Shown: positions 9,583 to 18,250 of the stretch, one piece after another
How positions within the stretch are numbered: position 1 is the stretch's first letter
Layout of the letters: every line of letters begins with the position of its first letter
NCBI GenBank assembly: GCA_021774735.1
Contig: JAJFIS010000009.1
Span: forward strand, 1 to 64,000
DNA: 64,000 nt
Reading direction: 5' to 3'
Origin: Alphaproteobacteria bacterium
GTDB taxonomy: Bacteria > Pseudomonadota > Alphaproteobacteria > Sphingomonadales > Kordiimonadaceae
Notes under the pieces: model-generated
Told to the model about the DNA's origin: nothing
What the model saw: only the letters and a program-made list of their open reading frames with translations
Databases searched by the model: none
Program-made: the position numbers and the translations under genes

Positions 9583-10905
9583 TTATGCAAGCCGTTGCAA
9601 TATTGCGACGAAAAAGCCATCAGTGTGGTGAATATGCGGCGCTAATTGCAGCATACTTCGCTTTAATGCCAGCGACCCAGACAGTGGGTTATGCGGGGCC
9701 ACCCTGCTCCAAACATCTTGCCACGGAATCATTTTAAAATCCTTATGATCCTTAAGAAAACTTTCAACTATTTCTTCATTTTCATCAGGCAGTACCGAAC
9801 ATGTCATATAAATAAGCCGTCCACCGACCTTGACCATTGCCGCAGCTTCAGCAATTAAATCTGCTTGAACTTGGGTTATAGCATCCAATGAAGCCGCGTC
9901 AAAGCGCCAACGCAAATCGGGGCTACGCCGCCATGTCCCACTGCCGCTACAGGGCACATCGACCATCACCCGGTCCATGCCAGCGTTATGCTCATCCAGC
10001 ATTGCCGCTCGCGCTTCACCACTTTCGGGCAATTTACGGCTTTGAATATTATGGGCACCTGCCCGCTGCGACCGGTTACCAAGTTCCCGCAAGCGACCCG
10101 CATGGGTATCATAGGCATGGATTTGACCCTTGCCTTCCATGGCATCAGCAACAGCCAAACTTTTACCGCCTGCACCCGCGCATAGATCCATCACCTGCAT
10201 GCCGGGCCGGGCGTGAACGAGCAAACTTGCGATCTGAGCCGCTTCATCTTGCACTTCAACAAAGCCCTCCCGGTGAGCCTTTTCCGCAACTAAATTAACC
10301 CGGTCTAAAATCGTTTTACCTATAGGAGAATAAACACAGTCACTTGTATTTATATCTTTACTCTCAAATAGTTCTGGCGTTTCTTTCGCATCATATTTAA
10401 GGGAATTCACGCGAATATTAAGCGGTGCCCGACCATTTAAGGCATCAGCTGCTTCTGCGTATTCACCCTTAAAGCGCTCTTGGAAAGCGGCATCATATAA
10501 CGCGGGAACATTGCCCATGGCGCTTGCTGGAGCCAGCTCCAAATTTAACCCCTTGGCCCGCTCTAACATGTCACTTTCATCCCCGGAGAGTGCCGCAGGC
10601 GCATGGGTTTGCTCCAGGCCAAAAACGCTAGTATCTTCATGGTTCAAAGCCATATCGACCAGCACCATTGTGCGGGCGGTTTTATCCACCTTGAGCATAC
10701 CCAAGCACCAAAGGAGCAATTCACGACTGCGCAGCATGCGGTAAAGCTGCTCGCTAACCGCACGGCGGTCTTTTGAACCAGCGTAACGCCGGGCGCGGAA
10801 ATACTCACTAAGCAGCGCATCTGCAGGTTTAGCCGCCTCAGCAATAGCAATTTCAACGGTTTCAACTAATTCAATGAGCGCAGAAATACGTGCAGCAGGG
10901 ATCAT
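9583..10905 (-). CDS. rsmB: RsmB/NOP-family RNA (cytosine-5) methyltransferase
   Basis: A 440-aa SAM-dependent m5C methyltransferase, probably acting on 16S rRNA. The N-terminal NusB-like helical region covers about 1-130. The methyltransferase core has SAM motif VMDLCAGAGGKSLAVA, motif IV DVPCSGSGTWRRSPDLRW with one catalytic cysteine, and motif VI TCSVLPDENEE with the other. The ATG (10905) lies 3 bases after the guaB stop, so the genes are co-transcribed. RsmB is the best guess because of the NusB-like region, but other NOP-family targets cannot be excluded. Confidence 0.88.
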   Translation of the reverse strand: MIPAARISALIELVETVEIAIAEAAKPADALLSEYFRARRYAGSKDRRAVSEQLYRMLRSRELLLWCLGMLKVDKTARTMVLVDMALNHEDTSVFGLEQTHAPAALSGDESDMLERAKGLNLELAPASAMGNVPALYDAAFQERFKGEYAEAADALNGRAPLNIRVNSLKYDAKETPELFESKDINTSDCVYSPIGKTILDRVNLVAEKAHREGFVEVQDEAAQIASLLVHARPGMQVMDLCAGAGGKSLAVADAMEGKGQIHAYDTHAGRLRELGNRSQRAGAHNIQSRKLPESGEARAAMLDEHNAGMDRVMVDVPCSGSGTWRRSPDLRWRFDAASLDAITQVQADLIAEAAAMVKVGGRLIYMTCSVLPDENEEIVESFLKDHKDFKMIPWQDVWSRVAPHNPLSGSLALKRSMLQLAPHIHHTDGFFVAILQRLA

Positions 10906-10908
10906 CTT

Positions 10909-12378
10909 TTATTTACCTGGGTAATTGGGGGATTCGCGGGTGATAGTAACGTCATGCACATGGCTTTCCCGCAAGCCCGAGTTCGTAATACGGACAAATT
11001 CCACATTACTGCGCATTTCATCAATGGTGCGGCTGCCAGTATAGCCCATACCAGCGCGCAGGCCACCGACAAGTTGGTGCAAAACAGCCAGCGCTCCACC
11101 TTTGAACGGCACTTGGCCCTCGATACCTTCTGGCACCAATTTCAAGGTGTCTTTAATATCTGCTTGGAAATAACGATCGGCAGAACCCCGTGCCATAGCA
11201 GCCACACTGCCCATGCCCCGGTAGGATTTATACGATCGTCCTTGGTAGAGAAACACCTCGCCCGGCGCTTCTTCCGTCCCCGCGAGCAGTGAACCCACCA
11301 TACAAACATTGGCCCCCGCTGCCACCGCTTTGGCGATATCACCTGAGGTTCTAAGGCCACCATCGGCGATGATAGGCACACCGTGCGCTTTGGCGGCAGC
11401 GGCTACATCGGCGACCGCAGTTAACTGTGGCACACCAACACCGGCGACCACACGGGTGGTGCAAATGGAACCAGGCCCAATACCAACCTTGATACCATTG
11501 GCACCTGCAGCAATAAGGTCCTTTGCTGCAGCAGCCGTTGCCACATTACCAGCAATGATTTGGGCGGTAGGAAAATCAGCCCTAAGGGCAGCAACAGAAT
11601 CTATAACATATTTGGAATGGCCGTGGGCTGTGTCAATCACAATTAGGTCGCAGTCAGCTTCCAGTAATGCAGCAGCCCGATTATACCCCTTTTCGCCCAC
11701 AGTTGACGCCCCACCTACCCGCAAGCGACCACGCCCGTCCTTGCAAGCATCTGGATAAGCAACAGCCTTTTCCATATCCTTAACAGTAATCAAGCCAACA
11801 CAGCGGTTTTCGCTGTCAACGACGATCAATTTTTCAATTCTATATTTGTGGAACAGGCGTTTTGCCTCTTCGCTCGTGACACCTTCGCGCACGGTTGTGA
11901 CATCGCGGGTCATAATCTCGCGGACGGGTTGGCTAAGCTCGGTGGCAAAGCGCACATCGCGGTTGGTTAAAATACCAACGATAACCTTTGGGCCTGCTTT
12001 ATCCGAGCGCTCAACCACAGGAATGCCAGAAATTTTATGGCGAGTCATCAGCTCCATCGCATCTGCAAGCGTTTGATCAGGGAACATGGTAACTGGGTTG
12101 ACCACCATACCGCTTTCAAATTTCTTCACCTGACGGACCATTTCGACCTGTTCGTCTATGTCCATATTCCGGTGTAAAATACCAATACCACCTGCTTGCG
12201 CCATCGCAATTGCCATAGCGGTTTCGGTAACCGTATCCATTGCTGCAGACATAAGCGGAATATTAAGCTGAATATCTTGGGTCACTTGCGTTTTCAGGTC
12301 AACCTCAGCCGGCATCACATCCGATGCGGCGGGGACCAATAGAACGTCGTCAAAGGTGAGGGCTTCGCGGATATTCAT
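10909..12378 (-). CDS. guaB: Inosine-5'-monophosphate dehydrogenase
   Basis: GuaB oxidises IMP to XMP with NAD+, the committed step to guanine nucleotides. The 489-aa length is standard. The TIM barrel holds the catalytic loop [13 protein letters not shown] with Cys306; two CBS domains (about 92-148 and 152-207) interrupt the barrel after strand 2. The C-terminal part has the ELVRISxxGLRESHPH-like segment, here [17 protein letters not shown]. It is followed at once by the rsmB-like gene and preceded by rlmE after 186 bases, in which I see no riboswitch. Confidence 0.98.
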   Translation of the reverse strand: MNIREALTFDDVLLVPAASDVMPAEVDLKTQVTQDIQLNIPLMSAAMDTVTETAMAIAMAQAGGIGILHRNMDIDEQVEMVRQVKKFESGMVVNPVTMFPDQTLADAMELMTRHKISGIPVVERSDKAGPKVIVGILTNRDVRFATELSQPVREIMTRDVTTVREGVTSEEAKRLFHKYRIEKLIVVDSENRCVGLITVKDMEKAVAYPDACKDGRGRLRVGGASTVGEKGYNRAAALLEADCDLIVIDTAHGHSKYVIDSVAALRADFPTAQIIAGNVATAAAAKDLIAAGANGIKVGIGPGSICTTRVVAGVGVPQLTAVADVAAAAKAHGVPIIADGGLRTSGDIAKAVAAGANVCMVGSLLAGTEEAPGEVFLYQGRSYKSYRGMGSVAAMARGSADRYFQADIKDTLKLVPEGIEGQVPFKGGALAVLHQLVGGLRAGMGYTGSRTIDEMRSNVEFVRITNSGLRESHVHDVTITRESPNYPGK

Positions 12379-12564
12379 AGGGGCTCCTGCTTATCTAACG
12401 CCGCCTGCAGCACCAGAAGCCACTTGCGACAACCACGGCACTCAATGCTGTTGAGCACCTCAATTGTCGCGTTTCAATAACCTGAATATGGCAATTGCAC
12501 AATCAGAATCTGCCTGTGGATAAAAGGAGAAGTCAAAATTTACCCAAAAAAGGACGAAGAATAG

Positions 12565-13281
12565 CTATTCAGCCTCATCTAATGTGGCTGAGTGACCCTT
12601 AAAGCCCTGTGCCACCACATACCATTCAACCGATTCGGCGCGGGATGAAGGCGGCTTAGCATGTTTCACAGAAGTGAAATGCATACGCATGCGGGTTAGT
12701 AATTCTTGATCAGAACCTCCACGCAGTACCTTCGCAACAAATGTCCCGCCCTTGCTTAATACTTTTATCGCAAAATCCAAGCCAGCCTCACAGAGCAACA
12801 TGGTGCGAATATGGTCGGTCGCTTTATGCCCAGTTGCGGCGTTTGCCATATCGGAAAGCACAAGGTCAACTGGGCCATTAAGTTCATCCATCAACCGAAT
12901 TTCAGCGTCATCAGACAAAAAGTCCATCACCCAGATGGTTGCCCCTTGAATGGGGTCAATTTCTTGTAGATCAATGCCAATTATTTGGGCCTTTGGTCCC
13001 AGTTCTGCGGCTAACACTTGGGTCCAGCCACCGGGTGCACAACCCAAGTCAACGACCCGCTTTACCCCTTTAAGCAGCGAAAATTTCTCATTAAGCTCAA
13101 TAAGCTTAAAAGCAGCGCGGGATCGATAACCAAGGCGACGCGCCTCGGCCACATAAGGGTCGTTCAATTGCCGTTGCAGCCAACGGGTTGAGGAATTTTT
13201 GCGCCCTCTAGCGTTTTTAACCCGCACTTTACCGCCACGGCTGCGGCTTTTGGGGTCGCTATTACGGTTCCAACCTGCCAT
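12565..13281 (-). CDS. rlmE: 23S rRNA (uridine-2'-O)-methyltransferase RlmE (FtsJ/RrmJ)
   Basis: RlmE methylates the 2'-OH of U2552 in the peptidyl-transferase A-loop. The Rossmann core shows SAM motif VVDLGCAPGGWTQVLA, LSDMANAATGHKATD, KVLRGGSDQE and the late SRAESVEWYVVA; these supply the K-D-K-E catalytic residues. I choose the ATG at 13281 (238 aa, MAGWNRNS...), one base after the ppx stop. The reading can be extended to 13365 but would overlap ppx and add residues not seen in the family. A basic N-terminal tail of about 35 residues precedes the domain, as is common in alphaproteobacteria. Confidence 0.95.
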   Translation of the reverse strand: MAGWNRNSDPKSRSRGGKVRVKNARGRKNSSTRWLQRQLNDPYVAEARRLGYRSRAAFKLIELNEKFSLLKGVKRVVDLGCAPGGWTQVLAAELGPKAQIIGIDLQEIDPIQGATIWVMDFLSDDAEIRLMDELNGPVDLVLSDMANAATGHKATDHIRTMLLCEAGLDFAIKVLSKGGTFVAKVLRGGSDQELLTRMRMHFTSVKHAKPPSSRAESVEWYVVAQGFKGHSATLDEAE

Positions 13282-13282
13282 T

Positions 13283-14491
13283 TCAGCCCCGCCCATTCTG
13301 TGTGTTAGCGTCAATATTGCCAGCCGTATTCTGGTTGTTACGTTTTGGTTTATTACCGCGACCACCGCGCCGGCGATTACGGCGACGCTCAGAAGTATAT
13401 AGCCCGTCTTCTTGCATCAAGCCGCGCAAGATACCTTCTCGGATACCCCGGTCAGCAACCCGCAGGCTTTTAATTTCCGGCACGTCCAATATGCCTTCCA
13501 GTATAGCACAACCAGCAACGACTAGGTCTGCTCGGTCTTCCCCAATGCAGGGTTCCGCGCGCCGTTCATCATGGCTCATGTCAGCAACCCGGCGGGCAAG
13601 GCCGCGCATCTGGTCTGGTTTCACCCATGCGCCGTCAATGCGGTTACGGTCATAGCGCTCTAAATTAAAGTGCAAACTTGCAAGTGTCGTTACCGTGCCT
13701 GATGTGCCTAAAAATTGAACCCGGCGGGTGGCTACGGCGTCATATATATTATGCTCGCTGTAAAATGACTTTAACTGGCCTTCCACGGCGGCCATCATGG
13801 TGCGGTAAATTTCCTTACTTGGCCCAGCATTGTCATGGTTAAATTTCTCGGTCAGGTTAACAACCCCCCAAGGTAGAGAGGTCCACCCTAATATCTGTGT
13901 GCTACCCCCTTTACCCAATTTCACCCAAACAATTTCTGTACTGCCGCCACCAATATCAAAGACAAGCACGTTTCTATTCTTATGGGCGATCAAAGATTGA
14001 CAGCCAAGCACCGCCAGACGCGCCTCCTCAGCCGGAGAGATAACATCAATGTTAATGCCGGTTTCTGCCTTTATACGCTGGATAAATTCTGCTGAATTTG
14101 TCGCGACACGGCATGCCTCCGTGGCCACATGGCGCATGCAAGTCACCTGTCGGCGTTCAAGTTTTTGGGCGCATATTTTCAGGGCTGCAACGGTGCGGTC
14201 CATCGCAGCTTCAGACAGCTTACCATCGCTGGAAAGGCCCTCGCCCAGACGTACTATACGCGAAAAAGCATCAACGACCCGAAAACCACCCCGCGTTGGC
14301 CGTGCCACAAGCAGACGACAATTATTAGTGCCTAGATCAATTGCGCTGTAAATAGTTCGCGGGTGATTGTCCCGCGCAGCATCCCCACCCTGTCGTGGTC
14401 CTTTAGTGGGGCCAGATCGGTTACTGGGCTGCTCTTGCGAACCAGAAGGCACAATATTGCCAAGTGGTTCGCCTCCTTGAGTGAGGCTCAT
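13283..14491 (-). CDS. ppx: Ppx/GppA family phosphatase (exopolyphosphatase/pppGpp phosphohydrolase)
   Basis: A 402-aa ASKHA-fold enzyme of the Ppx/GppA family, which removes phosphate from polyphosphate or pppGpp. Motifs: YSAIDLGTNNCRLLVARP (phosphate 1), DIGGGSTEIVW (phosphate 2) and FLGTSGTVTTLA. It is shorter than E. coli Ppx (about 510 aa) and lacks the C-terminal HD-like domain. The C-terminus is a basic Arg/Gly/Asn-rich tail (RRNRRRGGRGNKPKRNNQ), possibly RNA- or polyP-binding. It is followed by rlmE one base on, probably one operon. Whether the main substrate is polyP or pppGpp cannot be told from sequence. Confidence 0.92.
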   Translation of the reverse strand: MSLTQGGEPLGNIVPSGSQEQPSNRSGPTKGPRQGGDAARDNHPRTIYSAIDLGTNNCRLLVARPTRGGFRVVDAFSRIVRLGEGLSSDGKLSEAAMDRTVAALKICAQKLERRQVTCMRHVATEACRVATNSAEFIQRIKAETGINIDVISPAEEARLAVLGCQSLIAHKNRNVLVFDIGGGSTEIVWVKLGKGGSTQILGWTSLPWGVVNLTEKFNHDNAGPSKEIYRTMMAAVEGQLKSFYSEHNIYDAVATRRVQFLGTSGTVTTLASLHFNLERYDRNRIDGAWVKPDQMRGLARRVADMSHDERRAEPCIGEDRADLVVAGCAILEGILDVPEIKSLRVADRGIREGILRGLMQEDGLYTSERRRNRRRGGRGNKPKRNNQNTAGNIDANTQNGRG

Positions 14492-14608
14492 AATACACGC
14501 CTTTTATTTTCTCTCGTGGACTTCTTATCCACTCACTTGACCCTGACTATAACCAAAGCCTGTGTCAGCAGCAATCGCTCATTGGGGCGTAAGCATTATA
14601 TTTATATT

Positions 14609-14623
14609 GTTTCTATTTTGTTC
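14609..14623. promoter_or_regulatory. LexA-like box upstream of the small membrane protein gene
   Basis: GTTT CTATTTT GTTC differs from the alphaproteobacterial GTTC-N7-GTTC repeat by one base. The TTTTGTTC half resembles the boxes at ssb and recA. It abuts the candidate -35 hexamer (14624-14629) of the small gene, a position where a bound repressor would block RNA polymerase. Confidence 0.55.
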
Positions 14624-14652
14624 TTGACTTATGGCCGCACTACAAATAGAAC
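14624..14652 (+). promoter_or_regulatory. Candidate promoter for the small membrane protein
   Basis: TTGACT (14624-14629) and TAGAAC (14647-14652) are separated by 17 bases. The -35 is near-perfect and the -10 matches four of six positions. Transcription would begin near 14659, giving a leader under 20 bases that contains only the ribosome-binding site. Confidence 0.5.
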
Positions 14653-14676
14653 ATATTAAGAACAAAAGGGATGAAT

Positions 14677-14847
14677 ATGTATAGCTTATTTTCACTATTA
14701 ATTTTCTCAGGCCTTGGCTATATGGCATTTTTGTCGCTAAAAGACGCTTGGAAAGCTTATCAAAACTATGCTCATAAGCAGCATAACAATCCAAAGGGTC
14801 AGCAGCCTTTAAGCCCAATTCCTATGGTTATGCTCCCTAAAATTTAA
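14677..14847 (+). CDS. Small single-pass membrane protein, possibly SOS-induced
   Basis: A 56-aa protein starting MYSLFSLLIF. One hydrophobic helix spans about residues 2-21, followed by a basic, aromatic cytoplasm-like segment (KDAWKAYQNYAHKQH) and a proline-rich tail ending LPKI. The start at 14677 has AAAAGGG 6 bases upstream; an ATG at 14671 is in frame but too close to it. The gene is preceded by a good promoter and a LexA-like box and followed by a hairpin. I do not recognise a family. The layout recalls short SOS-induced division inhibitors such as Caulobacter SidA (29 aa), but no similarity to SidA is claimed. A second ORF on the opposite strand here looks like a shadow. Confidence 0.6.
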   Translation: MYSLFSLLIFSGLGYMAFLSLKDAWKAYQNYAHKQHNNPKGQQPLSPIPMVMLPKI

Positions 14848-15160
14848 AAATTTAGGTTATTCATTGTTTGCTGGAACTCAAATTAAAACGGCAACGATCT
14901 GCCTTAGCAAAATCGTTGCCGTAAATTACTGGAACATCTTCCCCCGAAAATGCCCAGAACAGATCAATGTTCAGCCACACATGCAGTTACCCCCCTAGAG
15001 CTACTGTATTTGGTGTCACCACCAAAATACCATGTGGGTCGCTCAAACCAATCTGGTGGCAGGCATCCTGTTTTTAAACGGCTTTGCTGTCAAGGAAACG
15101 ATCACAATTTATGTCATATTTCATGTAAAAATATATGATAGCCATCATTAAAGCAACTCA
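14848..15160. other. 313-base stretch with a hairpin and no convincing gene
   Basis: Apart from the hairpin at 14888-14922 this holds only a short inverted repeat, GAACA (14957-14961) with TGTTC (14968-14972), and a 62-codon open frame (14950-15138) that has no ribosome-binding site and no recognisable protein. It separates the small membrane protein gene from the convergent SPOR lipoprotein gene. Confidence 0.5.
14888..14922. terminator. Strong hairpin downstream of the small membrane protein gene
   Basis: ACGGCAACGAT (14888-14898) pairs perfectly with ATCGTTGCCGT (14912-14922). On the minus strand the stem is followed by TTTTAATT, so it best fits an intrinsic terminator for leftward transcription from the SPOR lipoprotein gene; on the plus strand the T-run is weak. 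Confidence 0.6.
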
Positions 15161-15925
15161 CTATACCAGTCTTTCACCGGTAAGTTGAACTGCTTTGCAA
15201 AATTGTCCTACAGCTTTTAGCAGGGCGCATTTGTCTTCGGCTGCCTTGCGATTCGCCAATGGGCCCAATAACAAACGGTAAAATGTCCCCAATTTATCAA
15301 TCTCAATTGTCACCACATAGGGGGTAAGCCCCTTGAGATTATCGCCATGTTCAGAATTTAATTTCAGCCAACCCGTCCGAACTTGGTTGCTTTTTTCATA
15401 AGATGCCAAATGCAGCCCGAATGAAAGTGCTTCATCGGTGCCACTTCCATCACTAGAGAAAGGCCCAATGGGTTGCTCTGCTTCTGCAGCACGGTGCCTC
15501 TTATCTAGTTCAAAATCGCGCTGCAATGTTTCAATTGTCTTATTTAAGGCCTCTATTGCATCTAATTGAGCAATGTTCTTTGCTTGGATAGCATTAAGCG
15601 CTGGTAATTTGACATAAGCAGATAACGATTCCCTTACTGCGGCAATTTCTTCCCCCTGGCTGGCAATATCGGACCTGAGCGAGGCTAACGTCACATCGAT
15701 TGAATCGAGGCGCTGGATTAATTGAAAACTGTTCGGCTGTCCTTGCACCTTCGGCCCACCACCCGTTTGTGACTGAGTTGGGGTGATTGCCACAAGACCT
15801 GTGCCACCAGTATAGTTTGGACTATAGAGGCTTTCTGGTGCGCTAGAACAAGCACTTAGCAAACTAATTGCTAATAAAGCTATTAGTTTCAAGCTTAGTT
15901 TTTTTACCCATGTGTTTTTTAACAT
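15161..15925 (-). CDS. Lipoprotein with coiled coil and SPOR-like domain
   Basis: A 254-aa protein with a lipoprotein signal peptide; the lipobox LLSAC puts the lipidated cysteine at residue 26. A linker rich in Gly, Gln and Thr is followed by a predicted coiled coil (about 65-145). The C-terminal 75 residues (FGLHLASYEK to FCKAVQLTGE) match the SPOR pattern, including FYRLLLGPLANRKAAEDKC. SPOR domains bind denuded septal peptidoglycan, so a role in the cell envelope or division is likely. Its promoter region is shared with the divergent PadR-type regulator. Confidence 0.75.
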   Translation of the reverse strand: MLKNTWVKKLSLKLIALLAISLLSACSSAPESLYSPNYTGGTGLVAITPTQSQTGGGPKVQGQPNSFQLIQRLDSIDVTLASLRSDIASQGEEIAAVRESLSAYVKLPALNAIQAKNIAQLDAIEALNKTIETLQRDFELDKRHRAAEAEQPIGPFSSDGSGTDEALSFGLHLASYEKSNQVRTGWLKLNSEHGDNLKGLTPYVVTIEIDKLGTFYRLLLGPLANRKAAEDKCALLKAVGQFCKAVQLTGERLV

Positions 15926-16071
15926 AACATTTCTCCGCCACGCATGCGCTTTTAAAAGTAGCCATTAAAAATATACTAAGGTGAAACATCACTTCAATAC
16001 CTTCAACGTCATAGAGCTATTCTAGCAAAAAGCTTGCCAAAGTCTCATCTTTGGCATAAATAGCCACAATA

Positions 16072-16084
16072 TATCAATTTGATA
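16072..16084. repeat. Inverted repeat upstream of the PadR regulator (candidate operator)
   Basis: TATCAA T TTGATA is a perfect 6+6 palindrome 19 bases before the regulator start. Together with the next repeat it is a candidate autoregulatory operator. It differs from the ATGT-N8-ACAT operator described for some PadR proteins. Confidence 0.4.
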
Positions 16085-16089
16085 GTAAC

Positions 16090-16100
16090 GGTATGATACC
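16090..16100. repeat. Inverted repeat overlapping the PadR start region (candidate operator)
   Basis: GGTAT G ATACC is a perfect palindrome ending 2 bases before the ATG at 16103. It contains TATGAT, a plausible -10 hexamer. If that is the promoter, the mRNA would be leaderless, which agrees with the lack of any ribosome-binding site. Confidence 0.4.
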
Positions 16101-16102
16101 AT

Positions 16103-16612
16103 ATGGAAATACGCACTCTCTGTCTCGGCATTTTGGCCCTTGGTGATGCCACGGGTTATGAAATCAAAAAAATGGTTGCTGAAGGCAGCTTCAGCTTTTT
16201 CTCTGAAGCTAGTTATGGTTCGATTTATCCTGCCTTAACCAAATTAACTGAAGAAAAGCTTATTGACTGCAGAGCCGAACAGCAAGAAAAACGCCCAGAT
16301 AAGAAGGTTTATAGTTTAACCCCTGATGGCCGTAAGGTTCTAGAAAAAGCTTTGACCAAAGATCCGGGGCCTGACCGGAATCGTTCTGAATTTTTAGCCG
16401 CCCTTTTATTTGCAGAAGCCGTTGCCCCCACCCGTGTAAGCGATCTAATTTTAGACCGAATAGAACAGCATGACGAAAAGATTACGGAGCTATCCGCCTT
16501 GCTAGATTATAACAGTCCAGATAGTGCATCCAATTTTGTTATTGAATATGGTATAGCTATTCAGAAAGCGGCAAAGAAATTCCTTACTACTCATAAAGAT
16601 CGCTTGCGCTAA
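16103..16612 (+). CDS. PadR family transcriptional regulator
   Basis: A 169-aa regulator. The N-terminal winged helix (about 1-80) shows the PadR pattern: LCLGILALGDATGYEIKK, then SYGSIYPALTKLTEEKLI in the recognition region and KVYSLTPDGRKVLE in the wing. The C-terminal part (about 95-165) is helical and would form the dimerisation arm. PadR proteins usually repress efflux or stress genes next to them, but no transporter is adjacent here; the neighbours are a divergent SPOR lipoprotein and convergent pssA. Two palindromes just before the ATG suggest autoregulation. Confidence 0.88.
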   Translation: MEIRTLCLGILALGDATGYEIKKMVAEGSFSFFSEASYGSIYPALTKLTEEKLIDCRAEQQEKRPDKKVYSLTPDGRKVLEKALTKDPGPDRNRSEFLAALLFAEAVAPTRVSDLILDRIEQHDEKITELSALLDYNSPDSASNFVIEYGIAIQKAAKKFLTTHKDRLR

Positions 16613-16631
16613 TTCAATTTGAAAAATGTGA

Positions 16632-17396
16632 CTATTCTTGCGCCATTGCAGCTTTTTTACGGCGGTAATGGATCCATGTAACTGGCATAGTAAGCAGAAA
16701 CACGAAGGCTATAGCCAAAAGCGTTTCCCATGTGAAGACCACCAAACTGGTTATTAAAATTCCGATAGCCAACATAAGTAGTACAAACCATTGTCGCGAA
16801 ACCCGAACCGCTTTCAGTGATATGGTCGGTATTGCCGATACCATCAACATTGAAATCACCAGTATATACACCGATAAGTAAGCTGGTTGTGCCTGAATAA
16901 CTCCGGGCATAAAGGTAAAATCAATAGCGATGGGAGATATCATCAGCCCAGCCCCCATGGGTGCTGGAATGCCCGTATTATAACCAAGTTGACGTTGTGG
17001 TTCGTCTTCATCATCAAGACGGGCATTAAAGCGTGCGAGCCGCAATATACAGGCAATGGCATAAACCAATACTGCCGCCCAGCCAAAACGGGAGAAGTCC
17101 TCCAGTGCCCATATATACAAAATAATCGCAGGACAGATACCAAAGACAGAAATATCAGAGAGCGAATCTAGCTCAGCGCCAAATTTGGAGCTAGCTTTCA
17201 ACAATCGAGCCACTGTGCCGTCAAGCCCGTCAAGAACGCCCGCCGCAACGGTAGCGGCGCAGCATAATTCCCACTTACCTGCCAAGCCAAAGCGAATAGC
17301 ACTTAAGCCAGCACAAAAAGCAAGCAGAGTTACGACACTGGGGGCAATTGCCCTAATGGAGAAAAAGCGCCTTTTACCGGATATGCGATCACTCAT
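16632..17396 (-). CDS. pssA: CDP-diacylglycerol--serine O-phosphatidyltransferase
   Basis: PssA joins CDP-diacylglycerol and serine to give phosphatidylserine, the precursor of phosphatidylethanolamine. The CDP-alcohol phosphotransferase motif is complete: D56, D59-G60, A63-R64, G73, D77 and D81. The 254-aa protein is polytopic, with about eight hydrophobic segments including those near 16-38, 44-56 and 200-245, so it sits in the inner membrane. It lies 11 bases after psd, and the two form an operon that makes PE. Confidence 0.96.
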   Translation of the reverse strand: MSDRISGKRRFFSIRAIAPSVVTLLAFCAGLSAIRFGLAGKWELCCAATVAAGVLDGLDGTVARLLKASSKFGAELDSLSDISVFGICPAIILYIWALEDFSRFGWAAVLVYAIACILRLARFNARLDDEDEPQRQLGYNTGIPAPMGAGLMISPIAIDFTFMPGVIQAQPAYLSVYILVISMLMVSAIPTISLKAVRVSRQWFVLLMLAIGILITSLVVFTWETLLAIAFVFLLTMPVTWIHYRRKKAAMAQE

Positions 17397-17407
17397 ATTT
17401 CATGTTC

Positions 17408-18070
17408 CTATGATTTGGCTTTGGCGATAACTGTTTCGCCGCCAACCATCGTCTGGCCCACACTTACGAGCGGCTCCTGTGCTGCATCCAAATAAATATC
17501 AGTACGACTGCCGAAACGAATGAGCCCAAAACGTTCACCGCGTTCAATGGTGTTGCCCACTTCAAGATCACAGAGTATCCGCCGCGCGACGAGGCCTGCC
17601 ACCTGTGCAAATGCAATGTCATGACCATCATCTGTGGTCATGCGGATCAATTGCCGTTCATTAACCTCTGAGGCATCATCAGCTGCGGCACTAACAAAGG
17701 CACCGGGCACATAAAGCGATTCTGTTACCTTACCGGCCGCTGGCGATCGATTGACATGCACATTAAAAACCGACAGGAATATGGTTATGCGTGTACGGGG
17801 GCTATTCCCCATATTCAACTCAGCTGGGGGAACTGCTTCCCCAACAAGACAAACCGTGCCGTCGGCTGGGCTAACCATAATACCATCTTGCTCGGGAACA
17901 ACCCGACTTGGGTCACGAAAAAAATAAACACACCAAGCGGTTATGATCATTCCAGTCCAACCTGCTGGCTCCCACAATAAAAACATACCAAAGGACACGA
18001 CAAAAAACGCCGCCACAAAAATATGGCCTTCCTTATGGATTGGAGTAATAACTGCGTCTAAAGCTTTCAT
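17408..18070 (-). CDS. psd: Phosphatidylserine decarboxylase proenzyme (short type)
   Basis: Psd converts phosphatidylserine to phosphatidylethanolamine using a pyruvoyl group made by self-cleavage. The 220-aa short form has the processing site RFGSRTD: cleavage before Ser188 would yield the alpha chain with the N-terminal pyruvoyl group. SPADG (67-71) and VFNVHVNRSP (101-110) carry the conserved Asp and His. Two hydrophobic segments near 17-50 anchor it in the membrane. It is the first gene of the psd-pssA operon. Confidence 0.96.
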   Translation of the reverse strand: MKALDAVITPIHKEGHIFVAAFFVVSFGMFLLWEPAGWTGMIITAWCVYFFRDPSRVVPEQDGIMVSPADGTVCLVGEAVPPAELNMGNSPRTRITIFLSVFNVHVNRSPAAGKVTESLYVPGAFVSAAADDASEVNERQLIRMTTDDGHDIAFAQVAGLVARRILCDLEVGNTIERGERFGLIRFGSRTDIYLDAAQEPLVSVGQTMVGGETVIAKAKS

Positions 18071-18250
18071 TTTTTGGCATCCAACTTCATTAAAATCTTA
18101 TCAGTCCTATAAAGGCCTACGCCCCATGTTGCAAGCTTAGGGCAATGCTAGACAAAAATTTACTCCAAAGCCAATTGGCCGCTTGCAGCAAGTGCCGTAT
18201 GGAAGTAGAGTATCACTAATTGACACTGATCACGGAAAAACATTAGTCCC

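Noticed and set aside
12557-12568. GAATAGCTATTC palindrome at the rlmE stop codon
   Set aside because: No loop and no T-run; it is too short for a terminator and overlaps coding sequence, so it is probably chance.
14579-14818. 79-codon open frame on the minus strand across the small membrane protein gene
   Set aside because: No ribosome-binding site and no recognisable protein; the plus-strand gene has promoter, ribosome-binding site and a clear membrane helix.
14950-15138. 62-codon plus-strand open frame before the SPOR lipoprotein
   Set aside because: No ribosome-binding site and composition unlike a coding region; probably chance.
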